64,000 nucleotides of DNA from Deferrisoma camini S3R1 (GTDB lineage Bacteria; Desulfobacterota; Deferrisomatia; Deferrisomatales; Deferrisomataceae). The DNA lies in NCBI RefSeq assembly GCF_000526155.1, contig NZ_JAFN01000001.1:2691014-2755013 (forward strand), written 5' to 3'. Each line of letters begins with the position of its first letter. Position 1 is the first letter of the stretch. Made by a program: the position numbers and the translations under genes. Positions 7,636 through 18,849 of the stretch are shown piece after piece. Below the pieces are notes generated by a model, which had not been told where the DNA came from, did no database searches, and worked only from the letters and a program-made list of their open reading frames with translations.

Positions 7636-8100
7636 TCAACGGCGGCGCATGGCCCGTTGGATCTCCCGCTGGGCGTCGGCGCGCTTGAGGTCCTCGCGCT
7701 TGTCGTAGTGTTTCTTGCCCCGGCCCAGCCCCAGCTCCACCTTGGCGTGGCCGCCCCGGAAGTACACCCGCAGGGGCACCAGGGTGTACCCCTTCTGTCG
7801 CACCTTCCCGTGGAGGCGACGGATCTCGTACTTGTGCAGGAGGAGCTTCTTGTCCCGGTCGGGGTCCTGCTCCTCCCGCCGGCCGTGGGGGTAGGGGGAG
7901 ATGTGGAGCCCCGAGATCCACGCCTCGCCGTCCTGCACCCAGGCGTAGGCGTCGGTGAGGTTGGCCTTGCCCTCCCGCAGGCTCTTGACCTCGCACCCCC
8001 GCAGAACGAGCCCGGCCTCGAAGGTTTCCTCGATGTGGTAGTCGCGCCGGGCCTTCTTGTTGGTGCACACCACCTTGACGCCCTCGGACCTCTTGGCCAC
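7636..8100 (-). CDS. smpB: SsrA-binding protein SmpB
   Basis: A 154-residue RNA-binding protein that delivers tmRNA to stalled ribosomes for trans-translation. Family motifs are complete: CTNKKARRDYHIEETFEAGL near the start, LREGKANLTDAYAWV, and the basic C-terminal tail GRGKKHYDKREDLKRADAQR. The start is GTG 8100, with GGAGG eight bases upstream; it begins one base after the rseC stop, so the two genes are cotranscribed. No tmRNA gene is visible in this window. Length is normal. Confidence 0.97.
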   Translation of the reverse strand: MAKRSEGVKVVCTNKKARRDYHIEETFEAGLVLRGCEVKSLREGKANLTDAYAWVQDGEAWISGLHISPYPHGRREEQDPDRDKKLLLHKYEIRRLHGKVRQKGYTLVPLRVYFRGGHAKVELGLGRGKKHYDKREDLKRADAQREIQRAMRRR

Positions 8101-8101
8101 C

Positions 8102-8515
8102 TCACCCCCTCCGCACGATCCGGGGCATGGCGGTCTTGCGCCCGCCCCACCGGGACGCAACCAGGGCGCCCGCCATGGCCACGAGCCCGAGGATGGCCGC
8201 GCCTGCATCGGGCCCGATGCCGAACCGGGGCCCCAGGGCGTTCCCCGCCACCGCCCCCGCCACCAGCACCAGCACCGGCACCAGGTACACCCAGAACGAG
8301 GCCTTCACCACGGCCGCCTCGGGCACGGCCACCGTCACCCGGTCGCCCGGGGAAACGCCCAGGGGGTCCTGAACCCACACCCGGGCCTCCCGGCCACCCC
8401 CCAGGTGCGCGCACGCCCCCCGGGCGGCGCACCCCTCGCAGGCGCTGCCCCGCTGGGTCTCCACCAGGGCCCGGCCGGGCCGGACCTCCAACACCTTTCC
8501 GGTCTCTTCGATCAT
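8102..8515 (-). CDS. rseC: RseC/MucC-family SoxR-reducing system protein
   Basis: A small inner-membrane protein of 137 residues with an N-terminal soluble part holding four cysteines (CEGCAARGAC, as C-x2-C-x5-C) and two transmembrane helices (about 72-95 and 101-120). The family is linked to sigma-E control and to electron transfer by Rnf/Rsx to SoxR. No rnf genes are in this window, so its role here is open. ATG 8515 is preceded by CAGGAG. It is the first gene of a pair with smpB. Confidence 0.85.
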   Translation of the reverse strand: MIEETGKVLEVRPGRALVETQRGSACEGCAARGACAHLGGGREARVWVQDPLGVSPGDRVTVAVPEAAVVKASFWVYLVPVLVLVAGAVAGNALGPRFGIGPDAGAAILGLVAMAGALVASRWGGRKTAMPRIVRRG

Positions 8516-8530
8516 GGAAGCTCCTGCCAA

Positions 8531-8634
8531 CAGGCTTCGGGCTTTCGGCCGCTGGCGGCTGGGCAGCTAGGCGGCTGGGCGGCTCACGGGCCCCGCCGCC
8601 GCCGAGGCTTCGGGAGGCGTGGGGTCTGCCAGCC
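8531..8634. repeat. C-type repeat before the M42 peptidase stop
   Basis: The stretch ggctttcggccgctggcggctgggcagctaggcggctgggcggctcacggg is the inverted C module with 8-bp units based on GGCTGGGC and GGCTAGGC. It continues into gaggcttcgggaggcgtggggtctgcc, an inverted version of the ccccatgcccccgaggcttt junction found elsewhere. Confidence 0.6.
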
Positions 8635-9702
8635 TCACTGGGGAATCCAGTCCCGGTCCGGGCCGATCCGCAGGAGCACCGCCACCAGGAGCTGGATCGC
8701 GTGGTCCAGGTCGGAGAGGCTCAGGACCTCGGAGGGGGTGTGCATGTACCGCAGCGGCACCTCCACCAGGGCCGTGGCCACCCCGGCGCGGGTGAGCTGC
8801 ATCACGTTGGCGTCGGTGCCCGTGGCCCGGGGTGCCGCCTCGAACTGGACCGGGATCCCCTCGGCCCGGGCCGTATCCACGAGCAGCTCGAACAGGCGGG
8901 GGTTGATGTTGGCGCCCCGGGACAGCACCGGCCCCTTGCCCACCTGCACGTCGCCCACCGCCTTCTTGTCCACCCCCGGGTGGTCCGTGGCGAAGGTCAC
9001 CTCCACACAGATGCCCACGTCCGGGTCGATGCCGAAGGCGCTGGTGCGGGCGCCCCGGAGCCCCACCTCCTCCTGGACGGTGGACACCCCGTACACCGTG
9101 CAGCCCAGGTCGGGCTTGCGCTCGGCCAGCCGGCGCAGGGTCTCGGCCACGACGAAGCTGCCCATCTTGTCGTCGAGGCCCCGGCTGGCCACCCGGTCTC
9201 CCCCCAGCCGCTCCAGCTCGAATGCGAAGGTGACGGGGTCGCCCACGGCCACCCGGGCCTCGGCCTCGTCCCGGCCGGCCGCCCCGATGTCGATGCACAG
9301 GTCCTTGATCTTGGCCACCTTGCTGCGCTCGTCGTGCTCCAGCAGGTGGATGGGCTTGCGGCCGACCACCCCGGTCACGGCGCCCTCGCGGCCGTGCACC
9401 CGCACCCTCTGTCCCGGCAGGAGATGGGCGTCCACGCCCCCGATGGGCGCGAAGTACAGGAACCCCTGGTCGTCGATGTACCGGACCATCAGCCCGATCT
9501 CGTCCACGTGGCCGGCCAGCATCACCCGCGGCCGGTCCGGCCCCCGGAGCACGCCCCAGGAGCTGCCCATCACGTCGGTGTGCAGCTCGTCCACGTGGGG
9601 CTCCACGTGGGCCCGCCACACCCGCTGGGCGGGCTGCTCGAACCCTGAGGGGCTCGGCGCGTCGGTCAACCGCTTCAAGAAATCGAACACCGCGTCTTCC
9701 AT
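8635..9702 (-). CDS. M42 family metallopeptidase (glutamyl aminopeptidase/endoglucanase-like)
   Basis: A cytoplasmic dimetal aminopeptidase of 355 residues. Metal and catalytic motifs of the M42/TET family are present: GHVDEIG (about 64-70), GLDDKMGS (about 175), QEEVGLRGA (catalytic Glu), D in CVEVTFATDHPG, and a C-terminal HTPSEV metal-binding His. The start ATG 9702 has AAGGAG seven bases upstream. Repeat tracts lie on both sides, so it looks monocistronic. These enzymes trim peptides and form large tetrahedral shells; substrate preference cannot be read from sequence. Confidence 0.93.
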   Translation of the reverse strand: MEDAVFDFLKRLTDAPSPSGFEQPAQRVWRAHVEPHVDELHTDVMGSSWGVLRGPDRPRVMLAGHVDEIGLMVRYIDDQGFLYFAPIGGVDAHLLPGQRVRVHGREGAVTGVVGRKPIHLLEHDERSKVAKIKDLCIDIGAAGRDEAEARVAVGDPVTFAFELERLGGDRVASRGLDDKMGSFVVAETLRRLAERKPDLGCTVYGVSTVQEEVGLRGARTSAFGIDPDVGICVEVTFATDHPGVDKKAVGDVQVGKGPVLSRGANINPRLFELLVDTARAEGIPVQFEAAPRATGTDANVMQLTRAGVATALVEVPLRYMHTPSEVLSLSDLDHAIQLLVAVLLRIGPDRDWIPQ

Positions 9703-9717
9703 GTGTGACTCCTTCGG

Positions 9718-9809
9718 AGATGCTAGGAGGCTGGAAGGCTAGAAGGTTGGGGGCCTCCCACGCCCCTAAGGGGTTCCATTGCTTTCCAGCTTTCCAGCTT
9801 TCTAGCCTA
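9718..9809. repeat. Octamer tandem repeats between M42 and argJ
   Basis: Two short arrays face each other: gctaggaggctggaaggctagaaggttgg (8-bp units like GGCTGGAA) and tttccagctttccagctttctagcctactagct (8-bp units like AGCTTTCC). They are reverse complements in type, so the 92-bp gap can form a long imperfect hairpin between the argJ stop and the M42 gene. Like-built arrays occur at 32972-33006, 37717-37745 and 48728-48760. Confidence 0.7.
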
Positions 9810-10978
9810 CTAGCTCCGATAGTCCGCGTTGATCCGCACGTACTCGGCGCTCAGGTCGCAGGTGGTCACGGCGGCCTCGCCGGCCCCCTCGTCCAGGGTG
9901 ATCCGGATCTCGAACTCCCGGCCCGTCATGGCCCGGTGGGCCTCGGCCTCGGCCTCGAGGCCCAAGCCCAGGCCGTCGCGAACGATCTCCACCCCGCCCA
10001 CGGCGATGTGGAACGGGCCGCCCCCGTAGGCCCCCGAGCGGCCCAGGGCCGCGGCGATCCGGCCCCAGTTGGGGTCCTCGCCGTGGATCGCGGTCTTCAC
10101 CAGGGGGCTCTCGGCCACGGTGCGGGCGATCCGGAGGGCCGAGGCCTCGTCGGCCGCGCCCACGACCCGCACCTCCACCACCTTGGTGGCGCCCTCGCCG
10201 TCGGCTACGATCATGCGGGCCAGGTCCCGGCACACCCCCTCCACCGCCTCGGCCAGGGCGTCGAGCCCCCCCGGGGCATCGGCCGGCGCCACCCCGGCCG
10301 CTCCGCCCGCCAGAAGCAGCACGGTGTCGTTGGTGGAGGTGTCCCCGTCCACCGTGATCCGGTTGAAGGTCCGGTCCACGGCCTGCACGAGCACCTGCCG
10401 GAGGAGGGGGGGCTCCACGGCCGCGTCCGTGGCCAGGAACGCCAGCATGGTCCCCATGTCGGGCCGGATCATGCCCGCGCCCTTGGCCACGCCCACCAGG
10501 CACACCTCCCGGCCTTCCACCCGGAACGACCGGGCCGAGATCTTGGGGAACCGGTCGGTGGTGAGGATGGAGCGGGCGAACGGATCCGGGTCCTCGGCCA
10601 GGGACGCGCGCAGGGCCGGGATGGCCTTCTCCATGCGGTCCACCGGCAGGCGGGCACCGATCACCCCCGTGGAGCACATGAGGACCTCCTCCGGGGCCAC
10701 CCCGAGCTCCCGGGCCGCGGCCGCAGTCAGACGGCGGGCGTCGGCCAGCCCGGCCTCGCCGGTGCACGCGTTGGCGTTGCCCGCGTTCACCAGCACGGCC
10801 CGGGTGGTCCCCCGGACGACCCGCTCCCGGCACAGCACGACCGGGGCGGCCACCACCCGGTTACGGGTGAAGACCCCGGCCGCAGAGGCCGGGGTCTCGC
10901 ACCACAGGAGCCCCATGTCCAGCCGGCCGGGCCCTTTGATCCCGGCCCTGACCGCGCCGAACCGAAATCCCCTGGGGA

Positions 10979-10982
<4 letters not shown>
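9810..10982 (-). CDS. argJ: Bifunctional ornithine acetyltransferase/N-acetylglutamate synthase
   Basis: ArgJ transfers acetyl from N-acetylornithine to glutamate in the cyclic arginine pathway. The 390-residue precursor carries the self-cleavage site [16 protein letters not shown]; Thr178 becomes the N-terminal nucleophile of the beta chain. The residue before it is Gly rather than the common Ala. TGVIGARLP (about 105-113) and the C-terminal [15 protein letters not shown] are family hallmarks. ATG 10982 overlaps the secA stop (ATGA), so it is translated with secA. Confidence 0.96.
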
Positions 10983-13654
<2,672 letters not shown>

Positions 13655-13795
13655 GATCTGGCTCCGGCCGCCGCCGGGGGCGGCGGGGGTGGGGGTCGTT
13701 GGGATCCTCTCGGGGGACGGCCACGGCGGAGGGGAAGGGTCGGCCGGCGGCCCGGAGCCGGAGGCCCGAGGCCCCCGGGCTCCGCCGGACCGGTC

Positions 13796-13824
13796 ATGCT
13801 AACACCCGGCTGGGGGTGAGTCAA
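13796..13824 (-). promoter_or_regulatory. Sigma-70 promoter for secA-argJ
   Basis: On the minus strand TTGACT, a 17-bp spacer, then TAGCAT, about 140 bp before the secA start. The long GC-rich leader between them includes strong hairpins (13700-13790), which may affect secA expression. Confidence 0.6.
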
Positions 13825-13849
13825 AAGCGCTCCTGGCAGGAAAACCGCC

Positions 13850-14635
13850 TCAGGGCCCCGATTCTTCGGGCTGCAGGGCCGACAGCAGCTCCTCCACCTC
13901 GTCCACGGAACCTGGATCGAGAACGACCGGTTCGGCCGGGGGATTCGCCTCCTGCACCTCCCCCCCGAACGCGAGGGCCCGGAGGGCCTGTCGGCCCAGG
14001 CGCAGGGCATCGCCGAACCCCCCGGCGTGGGCGGCGATCCGGTCGATCCACGGGAGAGGAACGAGATCCGGGCCGCCCACCGCGGCCAGGCGGTGGAACA
14101 GAAACGCCCGCAGGTCCTCCTGGGACGGTCGGGGCACGGGCACGATCTCGGCAGGGGGGCCTGCGGACCCGTCGCCCACCCACAGGGGCAGCGCCAGGGG
14201 CTGGCCGGCCACCCGGAGCGCCGCGAGCGCCTCCAGCTCGGCCAAGGCCCCCGCGTCGGGCCGGCCCTCCACGGCCACCAGCACCGCGCCCCGTTCGACG
14301 AACCGCTCCAGCACGGCCTCGTACACGACCCGGGCCGCCTCGTCCGCCGTGGCAGGCGGCTCCGCGCCCATCGCCTCCACGGCCGAGGCCAGGAAGTCAG
14401 GGCTCGGCGCCACCCACAGCACGGGGATCCCCCGTCCCAGGGCCTCGTCCGCGATCCGGGCGAGCAAGGTGTCCCGCCCGGAACCCTCGGGCCCCACGAG
14501 CACCACCCCGCGGCCGCACCCCAGGGCCTCGGCCGCCCGCGACCGCGCGGCCTCCCGCTCCGGGGTCTCCCAGAACAGCCCCCCGTCCGCGGCCGCAGCG
14601 AACGGATCGCGCCGGAGTCCGAGCCCTTGCCACAC
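13850..14635 (-). CDS. ExeA/GspA-like AAA ATPase with degenerate P-loop
   Basis: A 261-residue protein that opens like ExeA/GspA-type ATPases (GLRRDPFAAAADGGLFW, compare the F-x-x-x-P-D-P-x-F/Y-F/L pattern). The expected Walker A reads GPEGSGRDTLL: the catalytic Lys is Arg and the following Ser/Thr is Asp. Walker B (AVLVAVEGRPD) has no DE pair. So it probably binds nucleotide poorly or not at all. It starts at GTG 14635, four bases after the stop of the giant TPR gene, whose end supplies its SD. ExeA-type proteins help insert secretins; with a TPR partner this may be a structural assembly pair. Confidence 0.65.
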   Translation of the reverse strand: MWQGLGLRRDPFAAAADGGLFWETPEREAARSRAAEALGCGRGVVLVGPEGSGRDTLLARIADEALGRGIPVLWVAPSPDFLASAVEAMGAEPPATADEAARVVYEAVLERFVERGAVLVAVEGRPDAGALAELEALAALRVAGQPLALPLWVGDGSAGPPAEIVPVPRPSQEDLRAFLFHRLAAVGGPDLVPLPWIDRIAAHAGGFGDALRLGRQALRALAFGGEVQEANPPAEPVVLDPGSVDEVEELLSALQPEESGP

Positions 14636-14638
14636 GGC

Positions 14639-16837
14639 CTATCCCCCCTCCCGGGCCCGGAGGCTCCGAAGCCTGCGAAGGCGGCTCGCCACGTCCCGGA
14701 ACCCGGGCGCCTCGGCCTCGGCCTTCTCGAAGTGGCGCAGGGCCCCTTCCAGGTCGCCCTCCTCCTCGGAGAGGTCGGCCAGCTCGTAGAGGATGGCCGC
14801 CCGGTCCTCGGGCGAGTTCGACGGCACGGCCAGGGCCATCTTCAGGGCCGAGCGGGCGTCCGCCCGGTTCCCCTGCTCCCGGTACAGGGCCGCCATGGCG
14901 GCGTAGGCCTCCCGGGCCTTCTCCGGGGAGCGGGCCGCGATGCGGAACTCCTCCAGGGCCTCGTTCACCAACCCCATCTCCCGGTACGCCGTGCCCAGGT
15001 CGTAGTGGGTCTCGTAGTCCCCCTCCTCGAGCTTCTCGGCGATGCCCGCCTTGAACTCGCTCACGATGTCGTCGAGCTCCGAGACCTCGAAGTCCTCGAA
15101 CCCCTCGAACCGCAGCCCCCCCTCCCCCAGCACCTCGGCCTGCAGGTCCACGAACTCGTCCCCCCCCGGCGGGGTCCACCCCAGGGACTCCAACCGGGCC
15201 AGCAGGTGGGGCGAGTCGGGGAACCGTTCCCGAAGCCGGACCAGAACCTCCACCGCCTCGTCCCGCCGGCCCTGGGCCTCCAGAAACTCCGCCTCGGCCA
15301 GCCCTTCCCGCAGATCGTCCGACGCGGCCTCCGTGGCCTCCCGGGCGCCCCGGCGCACCACCCGCTCGCCCTCCTCCCCCTGAACGAACTCGATGGCGGA
15401 GGCGTCGATCTCGATCTCCACGTCCTGGGGCCCCGAGGGCAAGGCACCGGGCTTCAGGTACTGAATCGCGTTTCGGGCCTCCGGGTTGTCCGGATCCACC
15501 TCGAGCACGGCCTGGTAGGCCCGCAGGGCCTCGTTCTGACGGCGCTCCTGGAGCAGCAGCTCCGCGATGTGGAGCTGCTCGCGCACCCACCCCTCCCGAT
15601 CGCCACGCCGCTCGTACACGTCGCGGAGCTTCTGGCGCAGGTCGATCCGGCCGGGAGCCCGCTCCACCAGGGACCGGAGCTTGGCCTCGGCCTGCTCGTC
15701 CATGCCGTACTTCAGATAGAGCTCCGCCTCCAGCACCTCGTCCGCGAGGGGGTCCGGGCCCTCGGCTCCGACCAGCCCCTCCACCGGCTCCGGCGCCCCC
15801 TCCCACACCGGCTCCGGCGCCTCGGTCGGCGCCGCCTCGAGGACCTCGCCCAGGGCCAGGCGGGCCTCGGCGTCTTCGGGGGCGATCTCCAGGACCTTCC
15901 GGTAGTAGAACGCCTCCTTGTCCTCGAGGCCCCGCCGGCCGTACACCTTGGCCATGGCCCGGTACGCCTGGGCCAGCTCGGCCCGGTCCCCCCTCGCCCG
16001 GGCGATGGCCGCCAACTGCTCGAGCAGGAACAGATCCTCGGGGTCCTCCTCGTACAGCCCCAGGGCCACCTTCCGGGCCTCCACCAGCTGACCGAGCACC
16101 AGGTAGGCTCGAAGCGCCAGGAGCCGCAGGTCCCGGTCGCCCGGCTCGGCCCTCAGCCCCTCCCGGATCACCTCCAGGGCCCGCTCCTCCTCACCCAGGT
16201 CCACCAGGAGCTCGGCGAGCCTCCGGGCCACCACCGGCGATTTTCCCGAACGCTCGTAGAACCCCTCCAGGATCTGGAGGAGCTTGCGGTTTCGGCCCTC
16301 GCCCCGGAGCTGGAGCGCCAGCTTTCCGACCTCCTCCTCGAAGGCCTCGGTCCGGCCCTCGTCCAGGTACATCTCCGCCAGGTGCACCTTGATGGCCGTG
16401 TTGTCCGGGGCCATCTGCTCCATGCGCGACAGCAGCTCCTGGGCCTCGGCGCTGAGGTTCTGGGCCCGCAGGATCTCCACCGCCTTCTTGAACGAGGCCA
16501 GCGCGTCCCCCACCAGGCCCTGCTTGGTGTAGAGCTCCCCCATGGCCCGCCACAGGGCCGGGTTCTGGGGATCGTGACGCACCGCCTGCTTGTAGACCGC
16601 GATCGCCTTCAGGTAGAACCCCTGGTCGGCGTACGCCTCGGCCACCCGCTCGCTCTCCTCCACCACCTCCTGGCGCTTGCCCATCCGGCCGTACAGCTCC
16701 ACCAGCCGGAGGCGGGCCCGCATGTCGCGGGGATCGAGGGCGAGCAGCTTGCGATACTCGGCCGCCGCCTTCTCGTACTGCCCCTTCTGGATGTACCGGA
16801 GGGCGTTTCGGGCGACCTTGTCGCGGTCGATGGCCAT
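14639..16837 (-). CDS. Large tetratricopeptide-repeat protein (732 aa)
   Basis: A cytoplasmic scaffold made almost entirely of TPR units, with no signal peptide. The N-terminal third has regular repeats such as YEKAAAEYRKLLALDPRD and GLVGDALASFKKAVEIL. A less ordered acidic segment (about 340-600) includes VEIEIDASAIEFVQGEEGE, and a final TPR group holds DYETHYDLGTAYREMGLVNE, a pattern I associate with deltaproteobacterial pilus or gliding-motility TPR proteins. It is coupled to the ExeA-like gene and follows gcvH by eight bases. The binding partner is unknown; FimV- or FrzS-like scaffolding is possible. Confidence 0.8.
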   Translation of the reverse strand: MAIDRDKVARNALRYIQKGQYEKAAAEYRKLLALDPRDMRARLRLVELYGRMGKRQEVVEESERVAEAYADQGFYLKAIAVYKQAVRHDPQNPALWRAMGELYTKQGLVGDALASFKKAVEILRAQNLSAEAQELLSRMEQMAPDNTAIKVHLAEMYLDEGRTEAFEEEVGKLALQLRGEGRNRKLLQILEGFYERSGKSPVVARRLAELLVDLGEEERALEVIREGLRAEPGDRDLRLLALRAYLVLGQLVEARKVALGLYEEDPEDLFLLEQLAAIARARGDRAELAQAYRAMAKVYGRRGLEDKEAFYYRKVLEIAPEDAEARLALGEVLEAAPTEAPEPVWEGAPEPVEGLVGAEGPDPLADEVLEAELYLKYGMDEQAEAKLRSLVERAPGRIDLRQKLRDVYERRGDREGWVREQLHIAELLLQERRQNEALRAYQAVLEVDPDNPEARNAIQYLKPGALPSGPQDVEIEIDASAIEFVQGEEGERVVRRGAREATEAASDDLREGLAEAEFLEAQGRRDEAVEVLVRLRERFPDSPHLLARLESLGWTPPGGDEFVDLQAEVLGEGGLRFEGFEDFEVSELDDIVSEFKAGIAEKLEEGDYETHYDLGTAYREMGLVNEALEEFRIAARSPEKAREAYAAMAALYREQGNRADARSALKMALAVPSNSPEDRAAILYELADLSEEEGDLEGALRHFEKAEAEAPGFRDVASRLRRLRSLRAREGG

Positions 16838-16845
16838 GGGAGCGG

Positions 16846-17226
16846 CTACCCCTCCACCCGGGCCCGGTAGGCGTCGGCCCCGAGCAGCACCGACCGATCG
16901 AAGTCCGGGGAGAGCCTCACCCGGATCATCCAGCCCACCCCGTAAGGGTCCTCGTTGATGCGCTCGGGCGCGTCCTCCAGCTCGGCGTTGACCTCCATCA
17001 CCTCCCCCTCGACCGGGCTGTACAGCTCGGAAACGGACTTGGTGGACTCCACGGTCCCGAACACCTCACCCACCGAGAGGGTGCGGCCCGTCTCCGGCAA
17101 CTCCACGTACACCACGTCGCCCAACTCCTTCTGGGCGAAGTCCGTGATGCCCACCGTGGCCACGTCGCCGTCGATCCGGGCCCAGGTGTGCTCCGGGTGA
17201 TACAGCAGTTCGGCCGGCAAGTGCAT
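16846..17226 (-). CDS. gcvH: Glycine cleavage system H protein
   Basis: A 126-residue lipoyl carrier. The lipoylated Lys is in FGTVESTKSVSELYSPV (about 62), surrounded by the normal GcvH fold: HTWARIDGDVATVGITDFAQ and GVGWMIRVRL. Start ATG 17226 has AAGGAG five bases upstream. No gcvT or gcvP is adjacent, so it either works with distant glycine-cleavage genes or serves as a lipoate donor for other lipoyl enzymes, as known for some stand-alone H proteins. It heads the TPR/ExeA-like operon, an unusual partner set. Confidence 0.93.
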   Translation of the reverse strand: MHLPAELLYHPEHTWARIDGDVATVGITDFAQKELGDVVYVELPETGRTLSVGEVFGTVESTKSVSELYSPVEGEVMEVNAELEDAPERINEDPYGVGWMIRVRLSPDFDRSVLLGADAYRARVEG

Positions 17227-17238
17227 GGTCGCTCCTTT

Positions 17239-17430
17239 CATGTAACTTCGGTCGTCGGTCCACGGTCAACGGTCGTCGGTCTGGGGCCTTCGGCCCGCTG
17301 GGCAACCGAGCGGCCGGGCGGCTCTCGAGCCGCGCCAAAGCTCGGGGCATGGGGCCTGGAGGAACGGCCTCCCGCCTCACGGGCCGAGGCCCCTAAGATT
17401 TCTCTAGTTTCCGGTCTCTAGTTTCTGCCC
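17239..17430 (+). repeat. X module copy 1 (A motif, heptamers, C core, TAGTTTC heptamers)
   Basis: The sequence opens with an inverted A motif (catgtaacttc) that abuts the gcvH SD. Heptamers (ggtcgtcggtccacggtcaacggtcgtcggtc) come next, then ggggccttcggcccgctgggc, cgagccgcgccaaagctcggggcatggggcctgg, a ggccgaggcccc block, and a second heptamer run, ctctagtttccggtctctagtttc. The same order is seen at 37751-37945 and 58030-58178, and inverted at 47544-47681. The remaining 17431-17536 holds only a GC-rich tract with no gene. Confidence 0.85.
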
Positions 17431-17536
17431 CCAGCCCCGTGCAGGGCCCGAACGGGCTTCGAGGGTACCGGGGGGGGCGACGACCTTGGGGGGAGACCGT
17501 GAACGAATGTACGCGGCGGGCCGGATGGGGGCAAGA

Positions 17537-17974
17537 TCAGCCGGTCCGGAGGTGGGCCACGAGTCCCCGAAGCCCCAACAGATAGCTCTCGGCGCCGAAC
17601 CCCATGACGACCCCGGCGGCCCGATCGGCCAGGAGGGACCGGTGCCGGAAGGGCTCGCGCGCGTACACGTTGGAGAGGTGCACCTCGACGAAGGGGACGG
17701 CCACGGCCAACAGGGCGTCGCGCAGCGCCACGCTGGTGTGGGTGTAGGCGGCCGGATTGATCAGGATCCCGTCTGCCCACCCGCGGGCCTGCTGGATCCG
17801 ATCCACCAGGGCGCCCTCGTGGTTCGACTGGAAGCACTCCAAAGCCACCCCCAGCTCACCGGCCAGGCTCCGGAGCCGGGTCTCGATCGCGTCGAGGGTG
17901 TCGGCGCCGTAGGTGCCGGGCTCCCGGGTCCCCAGCAGGTTCAGGTTGGGCCCGTGGATCACGAGGACGTTCAC
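17537..17974 (-). CDS. aroQ: 3-dehydroquinate dehydratase, type II
   Basis: A 145-residue enzyme that dehydrates 3-dehydroquinate to 3-dehydroshikimate, third step of the shikimate pathway. Motifs: [18 protein letters not shown] (Tyr base), [32 protein letters not shown] and [16 protein letters not shown]. The start is GTG 17974, overlapping the roadblock gene stop (GTGA), with GGAGGAG upstream. It is the last gene of the long pil-aro chain, so this operon carries aroB, aroC, aroK and aroQ. Confidence 0.97.
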   Translation of the reverse strand: MNVLVIHGPNLNLLGTREPGTYGADTLDAIETRLRSLAGELGVALECFQSNHEGALVDRIQQARGWADGILINPAAYTHTSVALRDALLAVAVPFVEVHLSNVYAREPFRHRSLLADRAAGVVMGFGAESYLLGLRGLVAHLRTG

Positions 17975-18318
17975 ACGAACTCCTCCCGAAGGGCCCGGGC
18001 CCACTCCCCCGCGTGGAAGCGAACCTTGCCCGGGGGCACGCCCTGGGCCGTGAGGAGGGCCACCACATAACCCTCCCCCAGAGCCGTGAGGGTCCACACC
18101 TCGCCGTCGGCTTCGAGCACCATGCTCCTCAGCCCCGGCCCCACGCTCTCGGCCCGGGCCGCCGCGGACCACAGCTCGGCCAGCTCCGCGGCAACGGTCT
18201 CGAAGTCGGCCTCTCCCCACGCGGCCACCTCGATCCCGGAGCTCTCCATCACCACGGCGGCCCGCACCCCGCCGAGCCGCCCGCACAGGTCCTGCAAGGC
18301 CCTGTCCAGATCAGACAC
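17971..18318 (-). CDS. Roadblock/LC7-domain protein (MglB-like)
   Basis: A 115-residue single-domain roadblock/LC7 protein: [20 protein letters not shown] is the typical first strand pair and the alternating hydrophobic pattern continues through [22 protein letters not shown]. Roadblock proteins act as GAPs or scaffolds for MglA-type small GTPases that set the polarity of type IV pili and gliding machinery. No GTPase gene is adjacent. It starts at GTG 18318 inside the end of the TPR gene and overlaps aroQ, so all three are coupled. Confidence 0.8.
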   Translation of the reverse strand: MSDLDRALQDLCGRLGGVRAAVVMESSGIEVAAWGEADFETVAAELAELWSAAARAESVGPGLRSMVLEADGEVWTLTALGEGYVVALLTAQGVPPGKVRFHAGEWARALREEFV

Positions 18319-18844
18319 CCAACACCCTCCGCCAGGCCCGCACGCGTTCCAGCCATTCGGCCAACCGGCCCGCCGCCCCGCTCGGTGGGGGCTCCTCCGC
18401 CGTGCCCAGCAGCTGCCGGAGGCGTTCCCGGGCCTCCACGTCGTCCGGATCCCGGGCCAACACCTCCCGGTAGATCGCCACCGCCCCCTCCACGTCCCCC
18501 TGGCGCGCGTGGATCTCGGCCAGGGTCTTCGAGGCCATGGGGGGGGTCTCGTCTTCAGGGGCTGCCTGGGCCTCGGTCGCGTCGGGCCCCAACTCCCGGG
18601 CCACCGCCTCCCTCAGGCGCCCCAGGCCCGCTGGGAGCTCCCCGAGCCCCCCCAGCACGGCCTGCGCCTCGCCGACCCGCCCCAGCATCCCCAGGAACCG
18701 GGCCTCCTGGATCCGGAACACCGCCCCCTCCCGCCCCCGAAGCTCCTCCAGCGCCTCCTCGGGGGGAAGGGCCTCGATCCACAGGGGGGCCAGGGGTTCA
18801 CGGCCCTCCTCGCGAAACCGGCTCAGGCGCCCGGGAAGTTCCAT
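18311..18844 (-). CDS. TPR-containing protein
   Basis: A 177-residue cytoplasmic protein. The C-terminal half has a clear TPR pair (LAEIHARQGDVEGAVAIYREVLARDPDD) and a final charged helix; the N-terminal half is helical without a recognised domain. A spacer rich in Glu, Ala and Pro joins them. It follows the giant Ig-like gene by five bases and overlaps the roadblock gene by eight. A TPR plus roadblock pair in a pilus operon suggests a polarity or assembly complex, but this is inferred from context alone. Confidence 0.72.
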   Translation of the reverse strand: MELPGRLSRFREEGREPLAPLWIEALPPEEALEELRGREGAVFRIQEARFLGMLGRVGEAQAVLGGLGELPAGLGRLREAVARELGPDATEAQAAPEDETPPMASKTLAEIHARQGDVEGAVAIYREVLARDPDDVEARERLRQLLGTAEEPPPSGAAGRLAEWLERVRAWRRVLGV

Positions 18845-18849
18845 CACGG

